A program made the position numbers and the translations under genes. The notes under the pieces were generated by a model, which saw only the letters and a list, made by a program, of their open reading frames with translations, had not been told where the DNA came from and made no database searches. Shown here in pieces: positions 6,304 through 6,811 of a stretch of 6,811 bases of DNA; position 1 is the first letter of the stretch, and each line of letters opens with the position of its first letter. Origin of the DNA: Rubrivivax sp. (GTDB lineage: Bacteria > Pseudomonadota > Gammaproteobacteria > Burkholderiales > Burkholderiaceae_C); contig JAIXSD010000375.1 in NCBI GenBank assembly GCA_027484885.1, positions 1 to 6,811 on the forward strand, given 5' to 3'.

Positions 6304-6811
<508 letters not shown>

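Overview
The window is GC-rich, densely coding DNA that looks like the chromosome of a betaproteobacterium, probably Burkholderiales. The main evidence is the eno-ftsB gene pair, the close match of the enolase C-terminus and FtsB to proteobacterial forms, and the strong G/C preference at third codon positions. I see no tRNA, rRNA, CRISPR array, insertion sequence or phage gene. This is an inference from protein character, since no database search was possible.

Left part (1-3368, + strand): the 3' end of one very large gene, already open at the window edge. The visible 1121 residues form a roughly 590-residue N-terminal part with repeated alpha/beta (Rossmann-like) segments. Part of this resembles the type I periplasmic-binding-protein fold. 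About nine transmembrane helices and a short charged cytoplasmic tail follow. I cannot name its function. It is the least explained gene in the window and the best candidate for something undescribed.

Middle (3410-4483, + strand): a 6-phosphofructokinase of the PfkA superfamily. Its phosphoryl-donor signature is mixed: Gly in GGDGT as in ATP enzymes, Lys in PKTIDND as in PPi enzymes. It converges on the genes to its right with only 16 bp between the two stop codons, and an imperfect hairpin spans the junction.

Right part (4500-6811, - strand), in transcription order: eno (3' part only), a strong intrinsic terminator, ftsB, pnuC, and a stand-alone NadR-type ribosylnicotinamide-kinase-like P-loop protein. 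The last two overlap by 29 bp. They plausibly form an NAD salvage pair: PnuC imports nicotinamide riboside and the kinase traps it as NMN. ftsB encodes a divisome protein that commonly follows eno in proteobacteria. The terminator separates eno from ftsB, so ftsB and the salvage genes probably depend on a promoter in the roughly 30 bp before ftsB or on read-through.

All gaps between genes are short. The longest, between ftsB and eno, is 105 bp and holds the terminator.
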